DNA of 64,000 nt from Acrocarpospora corrugata (GTDB taxonomy: Bacteria; Actinomycetota; Actinomycetes; Streptosporangiales; Streptosporangiaceae): positions 1-64,000 of the forward strand of contig NZ_BLAD01000065.1 of assembly GCF_009687845.1 (NCBI RefSeq), written 5' to 3'. Positions 8,700-17,290 of the stretch are shown here, piece by piece. The translations under genes were made by a program, and so were the position numbers. How positions within the stretch are numbered: position 1 is the first letter of the stretch; each line of letters starts with the position of its first letter. Under the pieces are notes generated by a model. That model searched no databases. It was not told the DNA's origin and saw nothing but the letters and a program-made list of their open reading frames with translations.

Positions 8700-9093
8700 G
8701 CCGGTTCTGGTCAAATGCGTCGCATGGCCTCCCCATCAAAAAGGCTGACTGGTCGGCCGACCACACGAGGGTGTACCTGCGGATCGAGAACTCGGAGGAG
8801 CGCAAACAGCTTCTCGGCGAACTCAGCTGGTCCTGCGAGAACACGCGCACCGCGGATATTCCCTTCAACATCCTCAGGGAAGAAATCCTGCAGCCGGGCG
8901 AAACCAAGGTCGTGATCATGGAATGCCCGCCGGGGTACCTCGCCACGATAGTGAACTGGAACCCGCAGGATGAGGGCATCGTGGGCGGCATCGGACGGGC
9001 CCCCACCAGGATCATGGGACAGTTCCGCAGCGAGAACACCATGCCCAGGTGGTCACGATCAGCCTGCTGTGCAACTCGATCCCGATGCCCTGA
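8700..9093 (+). pseudogene. Gene remnant of unknown family
   Basis: This is the only content of the gap between the terminator and the DUF2079 gene. The frame containing ADWSADHTRVYLRIENSEE, LSWSCENTRTADIPFN and PGETKVVIMECPPGYLA has the look of real coding sequence with beta-strand alternation. Near 9045 the protein-like sequence shifts frame to VVTISLLCNSIPMP and a TGA at 9091-9093. No plausible start codon with a ribosome site or a signal peptide precedes it. I read it as a 5'-truncated, frameshifted remnant; I do not recognise the family. Confidence 0.35.
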
Positions 9094-9101
9094 CACCGGA
9101 A

Positions 9102-10547
9102 TCACGGGCGGTGCAGGACGACGTAGCCCTCCTGGTCGAAGAGGACCTGGTAGCCGTCGCGTTTGAGTTCTTCCACCCGTTCGCGCTGGCGGTCGGGTGA
9201 TCCCCAGGGGTAGGAGATCCGGGCCACGTCGGCGATGATCCATGGCGCGACAGCGGGGCGGTCCTCCCACAGCAGGACGGTGTCGCGGCCGGACAGGTGC
9301 GGGCCGACGTGGTTGATCGCTTCCACCACGACCCCGTCGGGTATGACGCGCACGGCCGCCTCCGCCGCCGCCACGTCGGGCTGTGACTGGTAGAACTCGG
9401 GCCGGATGAGCTGGTCGAACGGGAACCTCGGCACCAGCGACAGCGCGACGGCGCAGGCCCCGGCCGCCCAGGCGAGGCCGAGCCCGTCGCGCCCGGTCCA
9501 CCGGATGAGCCGCGCCGCGCCGTCCACCCCGGCGCAGATCACCACGGCCACGATGAACGCGCTGTGGTGGAATTCGGTGTTCCACCAGATCGGCCGGTCC
9601 GACAGCATGCGTTCCAGGTACGGCGGCGCCGCCAGCAGGATGATCGGCGAGAACAGGCAGCTCAGCAACGCGGGCCAGAGCAGGAACACCAGTGTGTCGA
9701 TCTTCGCCATGGGGCTGACGAGGAGGTCCAGCGTGCCGAGCGGGTCCGTGATCACCTTCCCGGCCACCGCCGGAATGTCGGCGCCGAGATGGTCGTACGC
9801 CCAGTACATGTGGGAATCTCCGCCGAGGGCGGGGATGAACACGCCGAGCGCGAGCAACGTGTAGGCGAGCCCGAATCCGGCGTACATGAGTCCGTCGAAG
9901 CGCCGGCCCTTGATCAGGGCGAACACGCCGAAACCCAGGACCATGAGGCCCATGTCCTCTTTGACCAGCGCCAGCCCGAGGACGGCCAGCGCGACGTGCC
10001 CGTGCCGTCCCGCGTGGAACCGCTCGATCATCAGCGAGATCAGCACCGGCGCGAACGCCACCTCGTGGAAGTCGAAGTTCACCGCTCGCGCGACCGGCCA
10101 CGACAGTGCGTACGCGATGGCCACCAGGTAGGCGGGAGTCGAGCCGAGCACGCGCCGGGTGTACCGCCAGATCGGCACGATCGCCAGCGCGAACAGCGCG
10201 GCCTGCGCGACGATCAGCGTCTCGGGGCCGTCGTGCACCCAGTAGAGCGGGGCGAGCAGCGCCAGGATCGGCGAGAAGTGCTCGCTGAGCTGGTTGAAGT
10301 CCATCCCCTGGCCGAGATTCATGCCGCGGAGCGGACTGGTCGGCGCGCCGAACCCGGCCATGCCCCGGACCGCCTGATCGAAAAGCGTGAGATCGAGGCT
10401 CGTCGTCCGGAACAGGGTGTGCCGTACCAGCCCGAGCAGGGTGTAGATCCCCATGGCCGCGATCGTGATCGCCGTGACGGCCACGACGTCCCGATCGCCT
10501 CCGGTCAGCCGGGGAAGGGCTGTCCGTGCGGCCCGGATGGCGATCAA
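9102..10547 (-). CDS. DUF2079 polytopic membrane protein, candidate GT-C transferase
   Basis: 481 residues. The start is a TTG at 10547 overlapping the upstream dprE2 stop (TTGA). The protein has about ten hydrophobic segments (for example AITIAAMGIYTLLGL, TLIVAQAALFALAIVPIW, GFGLAYTLLALGVFI). DUF2079 landmarks are LTLFDQAV near the N-terminus, FNQLSEHFSPILALLAPLYW, NFDFHEVAFAPVL and LVKEDMGLMVLGFG. DUF2079 proteins resemble GT-C glycosyltransferases in topology. Its place as the last cistron of a decaprenylphosphoryl-arabinose operon makes a role in using or moving that lipid donor a fair inference, not a demonstrated one. The C-terminal ~100 residues form a soluble domain. Confidence 0.75.
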   Translation of the reverse strand: MIAIRAARTALPRLTGGDRDVVAVTAITIAAMGIYTLLGLVRHTLFRTTSLDLTLFDQAVRGMAGFGAPTSPLRGMNLGQGMDFNQLSEHFSPILALLAPLYWVHDGPETLIVAQAALFALAIVPIWRYTRRVLGSTPAYLVAIAYALSWPVARAVNFDFHEVAFAPVLISLMIERFHAGRHGHVALAVLGLALVKEDMGLMVLGFGVFALIKGRRFDGLMYAGFGLAYTLLALGVFIPALGGDSHMYWAYDHLGADIPAVAGKVITDPLGTLDLLVSPMAKIDTLVFLLWPALLSCLFSPIILLAAPPYLERMLSDRPIWWNTEFHHSAFIVAVVICAGVDGAARLIRWTGRDGLGLAWAAGACAVALSLVPRFPFDQLIRPEFYQSQPDVAAAEAAVRVIPDGVVVEAINHVGPHLSGRDTVLLWEDRPAVAPWIIADVARISYPWGSPDRQRERVEELKRDGYQVLFDQEGYVVLHRP

Positions 10548-11290
10548 CCGGGGAGCCTGCGGAAGATCGCTCGCGGCAGTCGCCGGAGCACCGCCATGAC
10601 CAGGCGCAGTACGCCTGGAACCCAGATCGTTCCCGCCTGGGACCGCAATCCGGCGTGGATCGCGACGGCGACCGCGTCGGGGGTGGAGGCGAAGGGTGCG
10701 GGGGGCAGGCCCTTCGTCATCTTGGTGTGTACGAATCCGGGGCGCACCACCAGGACCTGGACCCCGGAGCCGTGCAGCACGTCGGAAAGTCCTTGGGCGA
10801 ACGAGTCCAGGCCGGCCTTTGCCGAGGCGTACACGAAATTGGCGCGGCGGGGGCGTTCCGCGGCGACGGAGGAGAGCACGACGAGCGTGCCGTGGCCCTG
10901 TTCGCGGAGCGCGTTGGCGCAGGCCAGCGTGGCCGACATGGCCCCGACGTAGGTGACGGAGGCGATCTCGGCGGCTTTCACCGGGTCGAGGGCGTTCGTG
11001 CCGAGCACCCCGCATGCCACGAGCACGACGTCGATGTCGCCTTCGGCGAACACCTCGCCGAACGTCTTCTCGTGATCGCCCACCGCCGTCGCCTCGAAGG
11101 CCACGGTCTCCACGGCCGCGCCCAGGCCGCGCAGTCCGTCGGCCGCCCTGGTCAGCGCCTCCGACGGGCGGGCGGCGAGCACCACCCGGCGGGCCCGCCG
11201 CCGGACCAGCAGCCGGGCCGTGGCCAGCGCGATGTCGGACGTGCCGCCGACGATCAGCAGCGACTGCGGATCGCGGAAAGCGTTGTTCAC
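10544..11290 (-). CDS. dprE2: Decaprenylphosphoryl-2-keto-ribose reductase DprE2
   Basis: 248-residue short-chain dehydrogenase starting at a GTG that overlaps the dprE1 stop (GTGA). The cofactor motif is LLIVGGTSDIALATARLL, the variant glycine motif typical of DprE2. The active site shows VVLSSVAAERPRR and YASAKAGLD (Tyr-x-x-x-Lys). It would reduce the 2-keto intermediate made by DprE1 to decaprenylphosphoryl-arabinose with NAD(P)H. Order and overlap with dprE1 and the ubiA-type gene support the call over a generic SDR. Confidence 0.88.
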   Translation of the reverse strand: MNNAFRDPQSLLIVGGTSDIALATARLLVRRRARRVVLAARPSEALTRAADGLRGLGAAVETVAFEATAVGDHEKTFGEVFAEGDIDVVLVACGVLGTNALDPVKAAEIASVTYVGAMSATLACANALREQGHGTLVVLSSVAAERPRRANFVYASAKAGLDSFAQGLSDVLHGSGVQVLVVRPGFVHTKMTKGLPPAPFASTPDAVAVAIHAGLRSQAGTIWVPGVLRLVMAVLRRLPRAIFRRLPG

Positions 11291-12573
11291 AGGCGCAGCC
11301 TCCTGGCCAGGTCGGACTGGAACACCCCGGCGGGATCCAGTTGGGCGCGTATCTCGCGGAACCGTGCCAGACCCGGATACATCACGGGCAGCGACTCGGG
11401 TGCGAGCCGGGCGTCCTTGGCCAGGTAGACCCGCCCGCCGGCGTCGATCACGGCCTGGTCGCAGGCGTCCAGCAGTTCGGGCAGCCCGGGCGCGGTGGCC
11501 GGGAAGTCGAGGGCGAGCGTCCAGCCCTCGATCGGGAACGACAGCAGCCCCTCCCCCGCGGGTCCCAGCCGTTTGAGCACCGCCAGGAACGACGGCACAC
11601 CGGATCGGCCGATCCGGCGGACCACATTTTTCAGACCTTCGCCGTACGGCACTGCGAACTGGTACTGCACGAATCCGGGTGGCCCGTAGATCCGATTCCA
11701 GTCGCGAATTCGGTCCAAGGGATGGAAGTAGGCGCCGAGTGGCATTGAGCGCACGCTCGTTCGGGGGGCTTTGCAGTACCAGAGGTGGTTGAAAAGGGTG
11801 GCCGTGTGGCGGTTCAGCAATCCGCCGGGGATATGCGGCGGGACGCTGAGTAGTGGTCCTTTGAGTGCCGCCGTGGCGGCGGGGCCCTCGGTGTGGGTGG
11901 CCTCGTCGACGATGCCGCGGCCGCGTTCGGACAGGCAGTCGAGCCAGGCCACCGCGTATCGGGCCGTGCTGCCGGACAGGCGGGTCAGGACGTCGTCCAG
12001 GTCGCGGCAGCGGCGGGTCTCGACCCGGAGCAGCGGCGAGGGGATCGGAATCGGGCGCAGGACCGCGCGGGTCACCACGCCGGTCAGGCCCATGCCGCCG
12101 GTGGTGGCGTGGAAGGCCTGGTCGCCCGGCCGTACCGTGCGGACCGAGCCGTCGGCGGTGAGCAGGTCGAACTCCTCGACGTGCGCCGCGAACGAGCCGT
12201 CGGCCGGATGGTTCTTGCCGTGCACGTCGGCTGCCACCGCGCCGCCGACCGTGACATGCCGGGTGCCGGGGACGACCGGGAGGAACCGCCCGCGCGGCAC
12301 CAGCGCGCGGATCAGCTCGCCCAGACTGGCGCCTCCCTCGGCGACGATCCGCTCACCGGTCAGTTCGAACTTCCGCAACCGGGTCAGATCGACCACGACC
12401 CCGCCGCCGTTCTGCGCCGGATCGCCGTAACTGCGGCCGAGCCCGCGCGCGATCACACCCCGCCCGCCCGCCGCCTGTACGGCTGCCGCGAGCTCGGCCA
12501 CCGAACCCGGCCGGAGCACCCGAGCCCGCGAAGGGGAGGTGCGCCCCCAGCCGGCGAGCAGCGCGTCAGACAT
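11287..12573 (-). CDS. dprE1: Decaprenylphosphoryl-ribose 2'-oxidase DprE1
   Basis: 428-residue FAD-binding (VAO-fold) oxidoreductase. The N-terminal FAD domain shows RGVIARGLGRSYGDPAQNGG, then VVPGTRHVTVGGAVAADVHG with GKNHP. The C-terminal part has VYLAKDAR, containing the Tyr and Lys corresponding to Tyr415 and Lys418 of M. tuberculosis DprE1, then LDPAGVFQSDLARRL. It oxidises decaprenylphosphoryl-ribose at C2 before DprE2 reduction. The residue aligned with Cys387, the benzothiazinone target, is Ala354 in GWTLALDFPA. It starts 8 bp inside the ubiA-like gene and overlaps dprE2. Confidence 0.9.
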   Translation of the reverse strand: MSDALLAGWGRTSPSRARVLRPGSVAELAAAVQAAGGRGVIARGLGRSYGDPAQNGGGVVVDLTRLRKFELTGERIVAEGGASLGELIRALVPRGRFLPVVPGTRHVTVGGAVAADVHGKNHPADGSFAAHVEEFDLLTADGSVRTVRPGDQAFHATTGGMGLTGVVTRAVLRPIPIPSPLLRVETRRCRDLDDVLTRLSGSTARYAVAWLDCLSERGRGIVDEATHTEGPAATAALKGPLLSVPPHIPGGLLNRHTATLFNHLWYCKAPRTSVRSMPLGAYFHPLDRIRDWNRIYGPPGFVQYQFAVPYGEGLKNVVRRIGRSGVPSFLAVLKRLGPAGEGLLSFPIEGWTLALDFPATAPGLPELLDACDQAVIDAGGRVYLAKDARLAPESLPVMYPGLARFREIRAQLDPAGVFQSDLARRLRL

Positions 12574-13435
12574 TCGGGGCCAGGAACAGCGCCACCCACG
12601 CACCGCTGACCGCCAGCAGCCAGCGATCCCCGAACACGACGCTCTCCGGCGCGCCCGCCTCGGCCCGGTCGATGTGCCAGGCATACCGCAGGAAAGCCAG
12701 GCCGAACGGGATGATCGTGAGACTGTGCGCGGGGAACGCCCACAGGCAGTAGACGGTCATCGCGACAGTTCCCGCCGCCTGCCAGACGAAGCGGAGGTAA
12801 CTCATCGAATACTGGTCGAGCGGCGGCCGGGGGGTCAGCCCGTCCGCGTGCAGCCGGGCCAGCTCGGAGAAGCGCTTGCCGGCCACCGCGAACAGCGCCG
12901 CCGCGCCGATCACGATCAGGAACCAGCGGGTCAGCGGGACCGCGGCCATCGCTCCGCCGTACGCGGCCCTGAGCAGGAAACCGGACGACACCACCGCCAT
13001 GTCGACGATGAGCACATGCTTCAGCCACCGGCAGTAACACGCGTTGACCAGCAGATATCCGGCCAGTACCACGGCGCCCGCCGGCTGCCAGGCCAGGCTG
13101 AGCGCCAGCGCGGTCACCGCGAGCGCCGCCGCGGCTGCCAGCGCCGCGCGCTCCGGCACGATTCCGGCGGCGACCGGGCGCAGGCGTTTGTCCGGGTGGG
13201 CTCGGTCCTCGCTCGCGTCGAGCACGTCGTTGAGGAAGTACACAGCGGAGGCGGCGCAGCTGAACGCGACGAAGGCCACCCCTGTGGCGGCCAGAGTGGC
13301 GCCGTCGGCCCGTGCGGCGGCCAGCGGCGCGGCGGCTACCAGCACATTCTTCACCCACTGGCGGGGCCTCGCGGTGCGGACCAGACCGCCGACCCTGGTG
13401 GGCAGAGCCACGAGGGCGGTGCTGGTGATGCTCAC
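12566..13435 (-). CDS. Decaprenyl-phosphate phosphoribosyltransferase (UbiA family)
   Basis: 289-residue integral membrane prenyl-phosphate transferase with about eight or nine hydrophobic segments. The first Asp-rich motif is NDVLDASEDRAHPDKRLRP from Asn69, matching the NDxxDxxxDxxHPxKRxRP signature of 5-phospho-alpha-D-ribosyl-1-diphosphate:decaprenyl-phosphate transferases. The N-terminal TARPRQWVKNVLV is also typical. It would make decaprenylphosphoryl-5-phosphoribose, the first lipid of the arabinose-donor pathway. It heads a tightly overlapping operon with dprE1, dprE2 and the DUF2079 gene. The phosphatase of the pathway is not in the window. Confidence 0.88.
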   Translation of the reverse strand: MSITSTALVALPTRVGGLVRTARPRQWVKNVLVAAAPLAAARADGATLAATGVAFVAFSCAASAVYFLNDVLDASEDRAHPDKRLRPVAAGIVPERAALAAAAALAVTALALSLAWQPAGAVVLAGYLLVNACYCRWLKHVLIVDMAVVSSGFLLRAAYGGAMAAVPLTRWFLIVIGAAALFAVAGKRFSELARLHADGLTPRPPLDQYSMSYLRFVWQAAGTVAMTVYCLWAFPAHSLTIIPFGLAFLRYAWHIDRAEAGAPESVVFGDRWLLAVSGAWVALFLAPNV

Positions 13436-13633
13436 GGGCGGTTCCCCCTGCGGTCGCTGGCCTCCAGCCGCTGGGACAATATCCAGTGGTCCGCTACCAA
13501 AGGGGGAACGACGGGTGAAGGGTGGGCCGACCTACTGTGACCATCGGAGGAGGGAATGTCCGGCGGGTGAGCGCATCGTGAAGAACGTGTGCGAGGTTAC
13601 GCTCTGGAAGGAAAAACGTCGGTCCGTGAGCGG

Positions 13634-13993
13634 CTACGGCTCCCGGTCCACGAGGGCGGCCAGCCGTTTGGGCGCGATCAGCCGGTAGCTGTCTCTGATC
13701 AGCTCGTCGATCTCGTCCCAGTCCATCTCGACGTCGAGCCGGACACCGACCCAGCCCTTCGTGCCCACATACCGCGGCACGAAGAAGCGCTCAGGATCGG
13801 ACCCCACCAGGGCCTCCTGCGCGCCGGGTCCGGCCTTGAACGTCATGGTCAGCCCGTCTTCGCCGGTCATCAGGAACAGTTTCTCCCTGACGCGGAACGA
13901 GGGCGCGCTGTGCCCCCCGAACGGTTTCTCAACCGCCTCCGGCAGCGCCAGACAGATCTCCCGCAGCCGAGCCGCCACCTCATCGTCAATCAT
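13634..13993 (-). CDS. MmcQ/YjbR-like DNA-binding-fold protein
   Basis: 119 residues starting MIDDEVAARLREICLALPEA. It has the family's CyaY-like pattern: PEAVEKPFGGHSAPSFRVREKLF, GLTMTFKAGPGAQEALVGS, RFFVPRYVGTKGWVGVRLD and WDEIDELIRDSYRLIAPKRL. Members are small single-domain proteins, often annotated as MmcQ/YjbR; their cellular role is not established. An upstream ATG at 14170 is in frame but lies in sequence unlike the family. It stands alone, convergent with nothing obvious. Confidence 0.8.
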   Translation of the reverse strand: MIDDEVAARLREICLALPEAVEKPFGGHSAPSFRVREKLFLMTGEDGLTMTFKAGPGAQEALVGSDPERFFVPRYVGTKGWVGVRLDVEMDWDEIDELIRDSYRLIAPKRLAALVDREP

Positions 13994-14223
13994 GCGCCCA
14001 GTATTCCAACGGCCGGTGGCACCGGGCGCCGTGTAAAAAATCGAATGATGCCAGCGGGATACTGCATGGCCCTGGCGGGTGCGGATTTCGTACGTTGCTC
14101 CAACAAAGTACACGCTGTTGATACGGCACCGTAACCGTTTGTGCGCCTTTCCCGTACCTAACGGGAGCAAAGGTAAATATGGCGCAACACAGCTGAAATG
14201 CTACAAGCAGAAGGGAGCCGGCG

Positions 14224-14325
14224 ATGATCCATCGGTCCCCACGGAAAACACGGCCGGCCAACGGGCTGACCGCCTGCCCCACGGACAAGCCGCTGTTCGA
14301 AACCGACGCGGGTGGTCGCGAGTGA
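14224..14325 (+). CDS. Small ORF coupled to the ABC permease gene
   Basis: A 33-residue ORF beginning MIHRSPRKTRPANG has a strong ribosome site (AGAAGGGAG, 6 nt before its ATG). Its TGA overlaps the GTG start of the permease (GTGA at 14322-14325). The permease itself has no good ribosome site, so its translation may depend on re-initiation after this ORF. No Sec signal or membrane segment is seen, and one Cys is present. The peptide may have a function of its own or serve only for coupling. Region 13994-14223 upstream holds no gene; GTACGTTGCTCCAACAAAGTAC at about 14090-14111 is a loose dyad that could be an operator. Confidence 0.45.
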   Translation: MIHRSPRKTRPANGLTACPTDKPLFETDAGGRE

Positions 14326-15230
14326 CCACGACGACTCTCTCGGACGAAGGCCGCCGGCGGCGGCGCAAGCGCCGACTGGTGGCCCTCGCCTTCTCCACCC
14401 CCGCGCTGGCCATCAACCTGCTGGTCATCGCCGGCCCTGCGGTGAGCAGCCTCTACTACGCCTGGACCGACTGGGACGGTTTCTCCGCCCCCAACTTCAC
14501 CGGCCTGGAGAACGCCAAACGCCTGCTCGGGGACCCGACCTTCTGGAACGCGCTCGGCCACAACTTCATCTGGCTGGTGCTGTTCCTGACCGTGCCGATG
14601 GCCATGGGCCTGGTCGGGGCGTTCATGCTGTCGCGCGTCCGCCGCGGCGCCTCCCTGTTCCGGGTGGTCTTCTTCATCCCGTACGTGATCGCCAGCGTCG
14701 TCAACGCGCAGATCTGGAAGAGCCTGCTCGACCCGGCCACCGGGATCGCCGCCCAGCTCGACAAGATGGGCATCACCTGGCTCAACGACGTCTACTTCTT
14801 CGGCGACTCGAACCTGTCGCTCTACAGCGTCGCGTTCGTCGACAACTGGCACTTCTGGGGCTTCCTGGTGGTGCTGTTTCTGGCCGCCATGGGGGGTGTC
14901 GATCCGTCGTTGTTCGAGGCGGCCCGGATCGACGGGGCCGGTCCGTTCCGTGAGTTCTGGCACGTGACGCTGCCCGGCATCCGGGCCACCCTGATGTTCG
15001 CCATCATGATCATCTCGATCGGCTCGCTGCTGGCCTTCGACTACGCCTTCGCGATCACCGGCGGCGGCCCGGCCGGATCGAGCGACCTGGTGTCGCTGCT
15101 GGTCAACCGGACCGCGTTCACCGGGCTCGAACCCGGCTACGCCTCGTTCATGGCGCTGGCGATCTCGCTGCTCGGCGGCGTGTTCCTGGTGATCTTCCAC
15201 TACATCCGCAGAAATGAGGAGTCGCGGTGA
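14322..15230 (+). CDS. Sugar ABC transporter permease (MalF-like)
   Basis: 302 residues from the GTG at 14322. There are six hydrophobic segments and the binding-protein-dependent permease (EAA) loop FEAARIDGAGPFREFWHVTLPG, where it contacts the ATPase. Other landmarks are STPALAINLLVIAGP and WTDWDGF at the N-terminus and ITGGGPAGSSDLVSLLVNR near the end, common in carbohydrate CUT1 permeases. It overlaps the second permease gene by 4 bp (GTGA). With 15227 and the lipoprotein at 19264 it makes the transporter; no ATPase gene is present, so a shared MsiK-type ATPase is likely. Confidence 0.88.
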   Translation: MTTTTLSDEGRRRRRKRRLVALAFSTPALAINLLVIAGPAVSSLYYAWTDWDGFSAPNFTGLENAKRLLGDPTFWNALGHNFIWLVLFLTVPMAMGLVGAFMLSRVRRGASLFRVVFFIPYVIASVVNAQIWKSLLDPATGIAAQLDKMGITWLNDVYFFGDSNLSLYSVAFVDNWHFWGFLVVLFLAAMGGVDPSLFEAARIDGAGPFREFWHVTLPGIRATLMFAIMIISIGSLLAFDYAFAITGGGPAGSSDLVSLLVNRTAFTGLEPGYASFMALAISLLGGVFLVIFHYIRRNEESR

Positions 15231-16066
15231 CGGCCAGGACGTCGGGCGGGGTCCGGCGGACCCCCATCTCCTACTTCGTGCTGATCCTGCTGGCGCTGTT
15301 CGCCGGGGTGCCCCTGCTGATCCTGGTGTTCAACTCGTTCAAGTCGAACCTGGAACTCGGCCAGAACCCGCTGGGCCTGCCCTCGGCCCTGGACTTCGAC
15401 AACTACGCGGAGGCCTGGTCGCGGGGCAGCATCGGCCGGGGCATGTGGAACAGCGTCGTCCTGGTGGGCGGCACCGTGATCGGCACCTGCCTGTGCGCGG
15501 GCGCCTGCGCGTACTCGCTGGCGCGGCTCGACATGCCGTTCAAGCGGGGCGTGGAGAACTACCTGTTCGTGGTGATCTCGCTGCCGGTGCAGATGTTCAT
15601 CGTGCCGCTGTTCTTCCTCTGGTCCAACCTGGCCCTGATCGACACCCTGTTCGGCCTGATCATCATCTACGTGGCGCTGAACACGCCGTTCTCGGTGCTG
15701 CTGCTGCGCACGTTCCTGGTCGGCATCCCCAAGGAGCTGGACGAGGCGGCCAGGATCGACGGGGCCAACGAATGGCAGATCGCCTGGCGCATCATCCTGC
15801 CGCTGGCCAGGCCGGGGCTGCTGACCGTGGGGCTGGTGGCGGGCCTGGGGGCGTACTCGGAACTGCTGTTCGCGGTCATCTTCGTGACCACGCCGGAGAA
15901 GTTGCCGATGGCCACGGCGCTGCTCCAGTACAGCCAGGGGCACACCCAGCTGTTCGGGCTGGTCAACGCGGCGGCGGTGATCATGACGCTGCCCGCCGTG
16001 TTGCTGTTCCTGTTCATGCAGCGCAAGTTCATCGCGGGCCTGGCCAGCGGCGGCGTGAAGGGGTGA
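15227..16066 (+). CDS. Sugar ABC transporter permease (MalG-like)
   Basis: 279 residues starting at a GTG overlapping the previous stop. The protein has six membrane segments. Landmarks are LALFAGVPLLILVFNSFKS at the N-terminus, the EAA loop LDEAARIDGANEWQIAWRII, and the C-terminal FLFMQRKFIAGLASGGVKG, typical of CUT1 MalG/LacG-type subunits. It pairs with the 14322 permease. After it comes a 118-bp gap before the oxidoreductase gene, long enough to hold a second promoter, although no clear one was seen. Confidence 0.9.
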   Translation: MTARTSGGVRRTPISYFVLILLALFAGVPLLILVFNSFKSNLELGQNPLGLPSALDFDNYAEAWSRGSIGRGMWNSVVLVGGTVIGTCLCAGACAYSLARLDMPFKRGVENYLFVVISLPVQMFIVPLFFLWSNLALIDTLFGLIIIYVALNTPFSVLLLRTFLVGIPKELDEAARIDGANEWQIAWRIILPLARPGLLTVGLVAGLGAYSELLFAVIFVTTPEKLPMATALLQYSQGHTQLFGLVNAAAVIMTLPAVLLFLFMQRKFIAGLASGGVKG

Positions 16067-16184
16067 CGCGGCGGTCCTTTGGCGTACACGCCCGATTTGC
16101 GGCGTTTTCGGAATGTAGGAAATCGAAGGAAGGCTGCGGGAAAGTGCATGGTTGCAGTTCAGCGTCGTTCGTACCTTTGACGCC

Positions 16185-17282
16185 ATGACAGACAAGGTAC
16201 GGGTCGCCATCGTGGGCCTCGGATTCGGGGCCGAGTTCATTCCGATTTACCAGGCCCATCCGAACGCCGAACTGGTCGCCGTGTGCCAGCGGTCGCCGGA
16301 CTCCCTCCACCAGATCGCCGACCAGTTCGGCATCGAGGGCCGGTACACCGACTACGACGCGATGCTGGAAGACCCGAACATCGACGCGGTGCACATCAAC
16401 ACCCCGATCGGCGCCCACGCCGAGCAGTCGGTGGCCGCGCTGAACGCGGGCAAACACGTGGCGTGCACGGTGCCGATGGCGGTCTCGCTGGAGGACTGCG
16501 CCCGGGTGGTCGCCGCCCAGGAGGCGTCGGGCAAGGCGTACATGATGATGGAGACCGCGGTCTACACGCGGGAGTTCCTCTACGCGAAGGAACTGCTGGA
16601 CAGCGGTGCGCTGGGCCGCATCCAGTTCTTGCGCGGCGCCCACATGCAGGAGATGGCGGGCTGGCCGGACTACTGGCAGAGCATGGCGCCGATGCACTAC
16701 GCCACCCACGCGGTGGCGCCGCTGCTGGCGCTGGCCGGAGCGCACGCCGCCTCGGTCCGCTGCGTGGGATCTGGACTGGTCGGCGGTCGCGATCCCGAGT
16801 CCGGCCTGCACTTCGCCGTGGAGAGCGCGGTGTTCTCACTGCGCGACTCCGACCTGGCGATGGAAGTCACCCGGTCCCTGTACGACGTCGCCCGCGAATA
16901 CGTGGAGAGCTTCGACGTGTACGGCTCCCTGAAGAGCTACGAGTGGCAGCAGCTCGAACGGGAGCACCCGGTGGTCTTCGCCGGGGAGGACGGCGAGCGG
17001 ACCGAGGTGCCCGACTTCGCCCGTCTCCTCCCCGAGGAGATCCGCCGCTTCACCACCAAGGGCGTCTACGACGCCGACGACAACCAGCACCTGTCCTTCA
17101 CCCAGGGCGGCGGCCACGGCGGCTCCCACCCCCACCTGGCGCACGAGTTCCTGACGGCGGTCCTGGAGAACCGCCGCCCCTTCCCCGACGTGTACGCCTC
17201 CGCCAACTGGACCAGCGCCGGCATCTGCGCCCACCAGTCAGCTCTGCAGGGCATCGAACTAGAGATCCCGACGTACAAGTGA
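16185..17282 (+). CDS. Gfo/Idh/MocA oxidoreductase, TVP variant
   Basis: 365 residues starting MTDKVRVAIVGLGFGAEF, a Rossmann NAD(P) motif. In the family the fold-linking motif is EKP with a catalytic Lys; here the corresponding stretch is GKHVACTVPMAVS, so Glu-Lys is Thr-Val. The substrate domain has the unusual YMMMETAVYTREF, YATHAVAPLLAL and GGHGGSHPHLAHEF. It shares these with the paralogue at 18241 (~40% by eye). Family members act on sugars, inositols or their derivatives. The genes between transporter subunits suggest processing of the imported compound. The loss of the Lys leaves the chemistry uncertain. Confidence 0.85.
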   Translation: MTDKVRVAIVGLGFGAEFIPIYQAHPNAELVAVCQRSPDSLHQIADQFGIEGRYTDYDAMLEDPNIDAVHINTPIGAHAEQSVAALNAGKHVACTVPMAVSLEDCARVVAAQEASGKAYMMMETAVYTREFLYAKELLDSGALGRIQFLRGAHMQEMAGWPDYWQSMAPMHYATHAVAPLLALAGAHAASVRCVGSGLVGGRDPESGLHFAVESAVFSLRDSDLAMEVTRSLYDVAREYVESFDVYGSLKSYEWQQLEREHPVVFAGEDGERTEVPDFARLLPEEIRRFTTKGVYDADDNQHLSFTQGGGHGGSHPHLAHEFLTAVLENRRPFPDVYASANWTSAGICAHQSALQGIELEIPTYK

Positions 17283-17290
17283 GGACCACG

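Noticed and set aside
16283-17290. N-terminal extension of the D-2-hydroxyacid dehydrogenase
   Set aside because: It overlaps the Gfo/Idh/MocA gene in another frame; the ATG at 17291 fits the family start.
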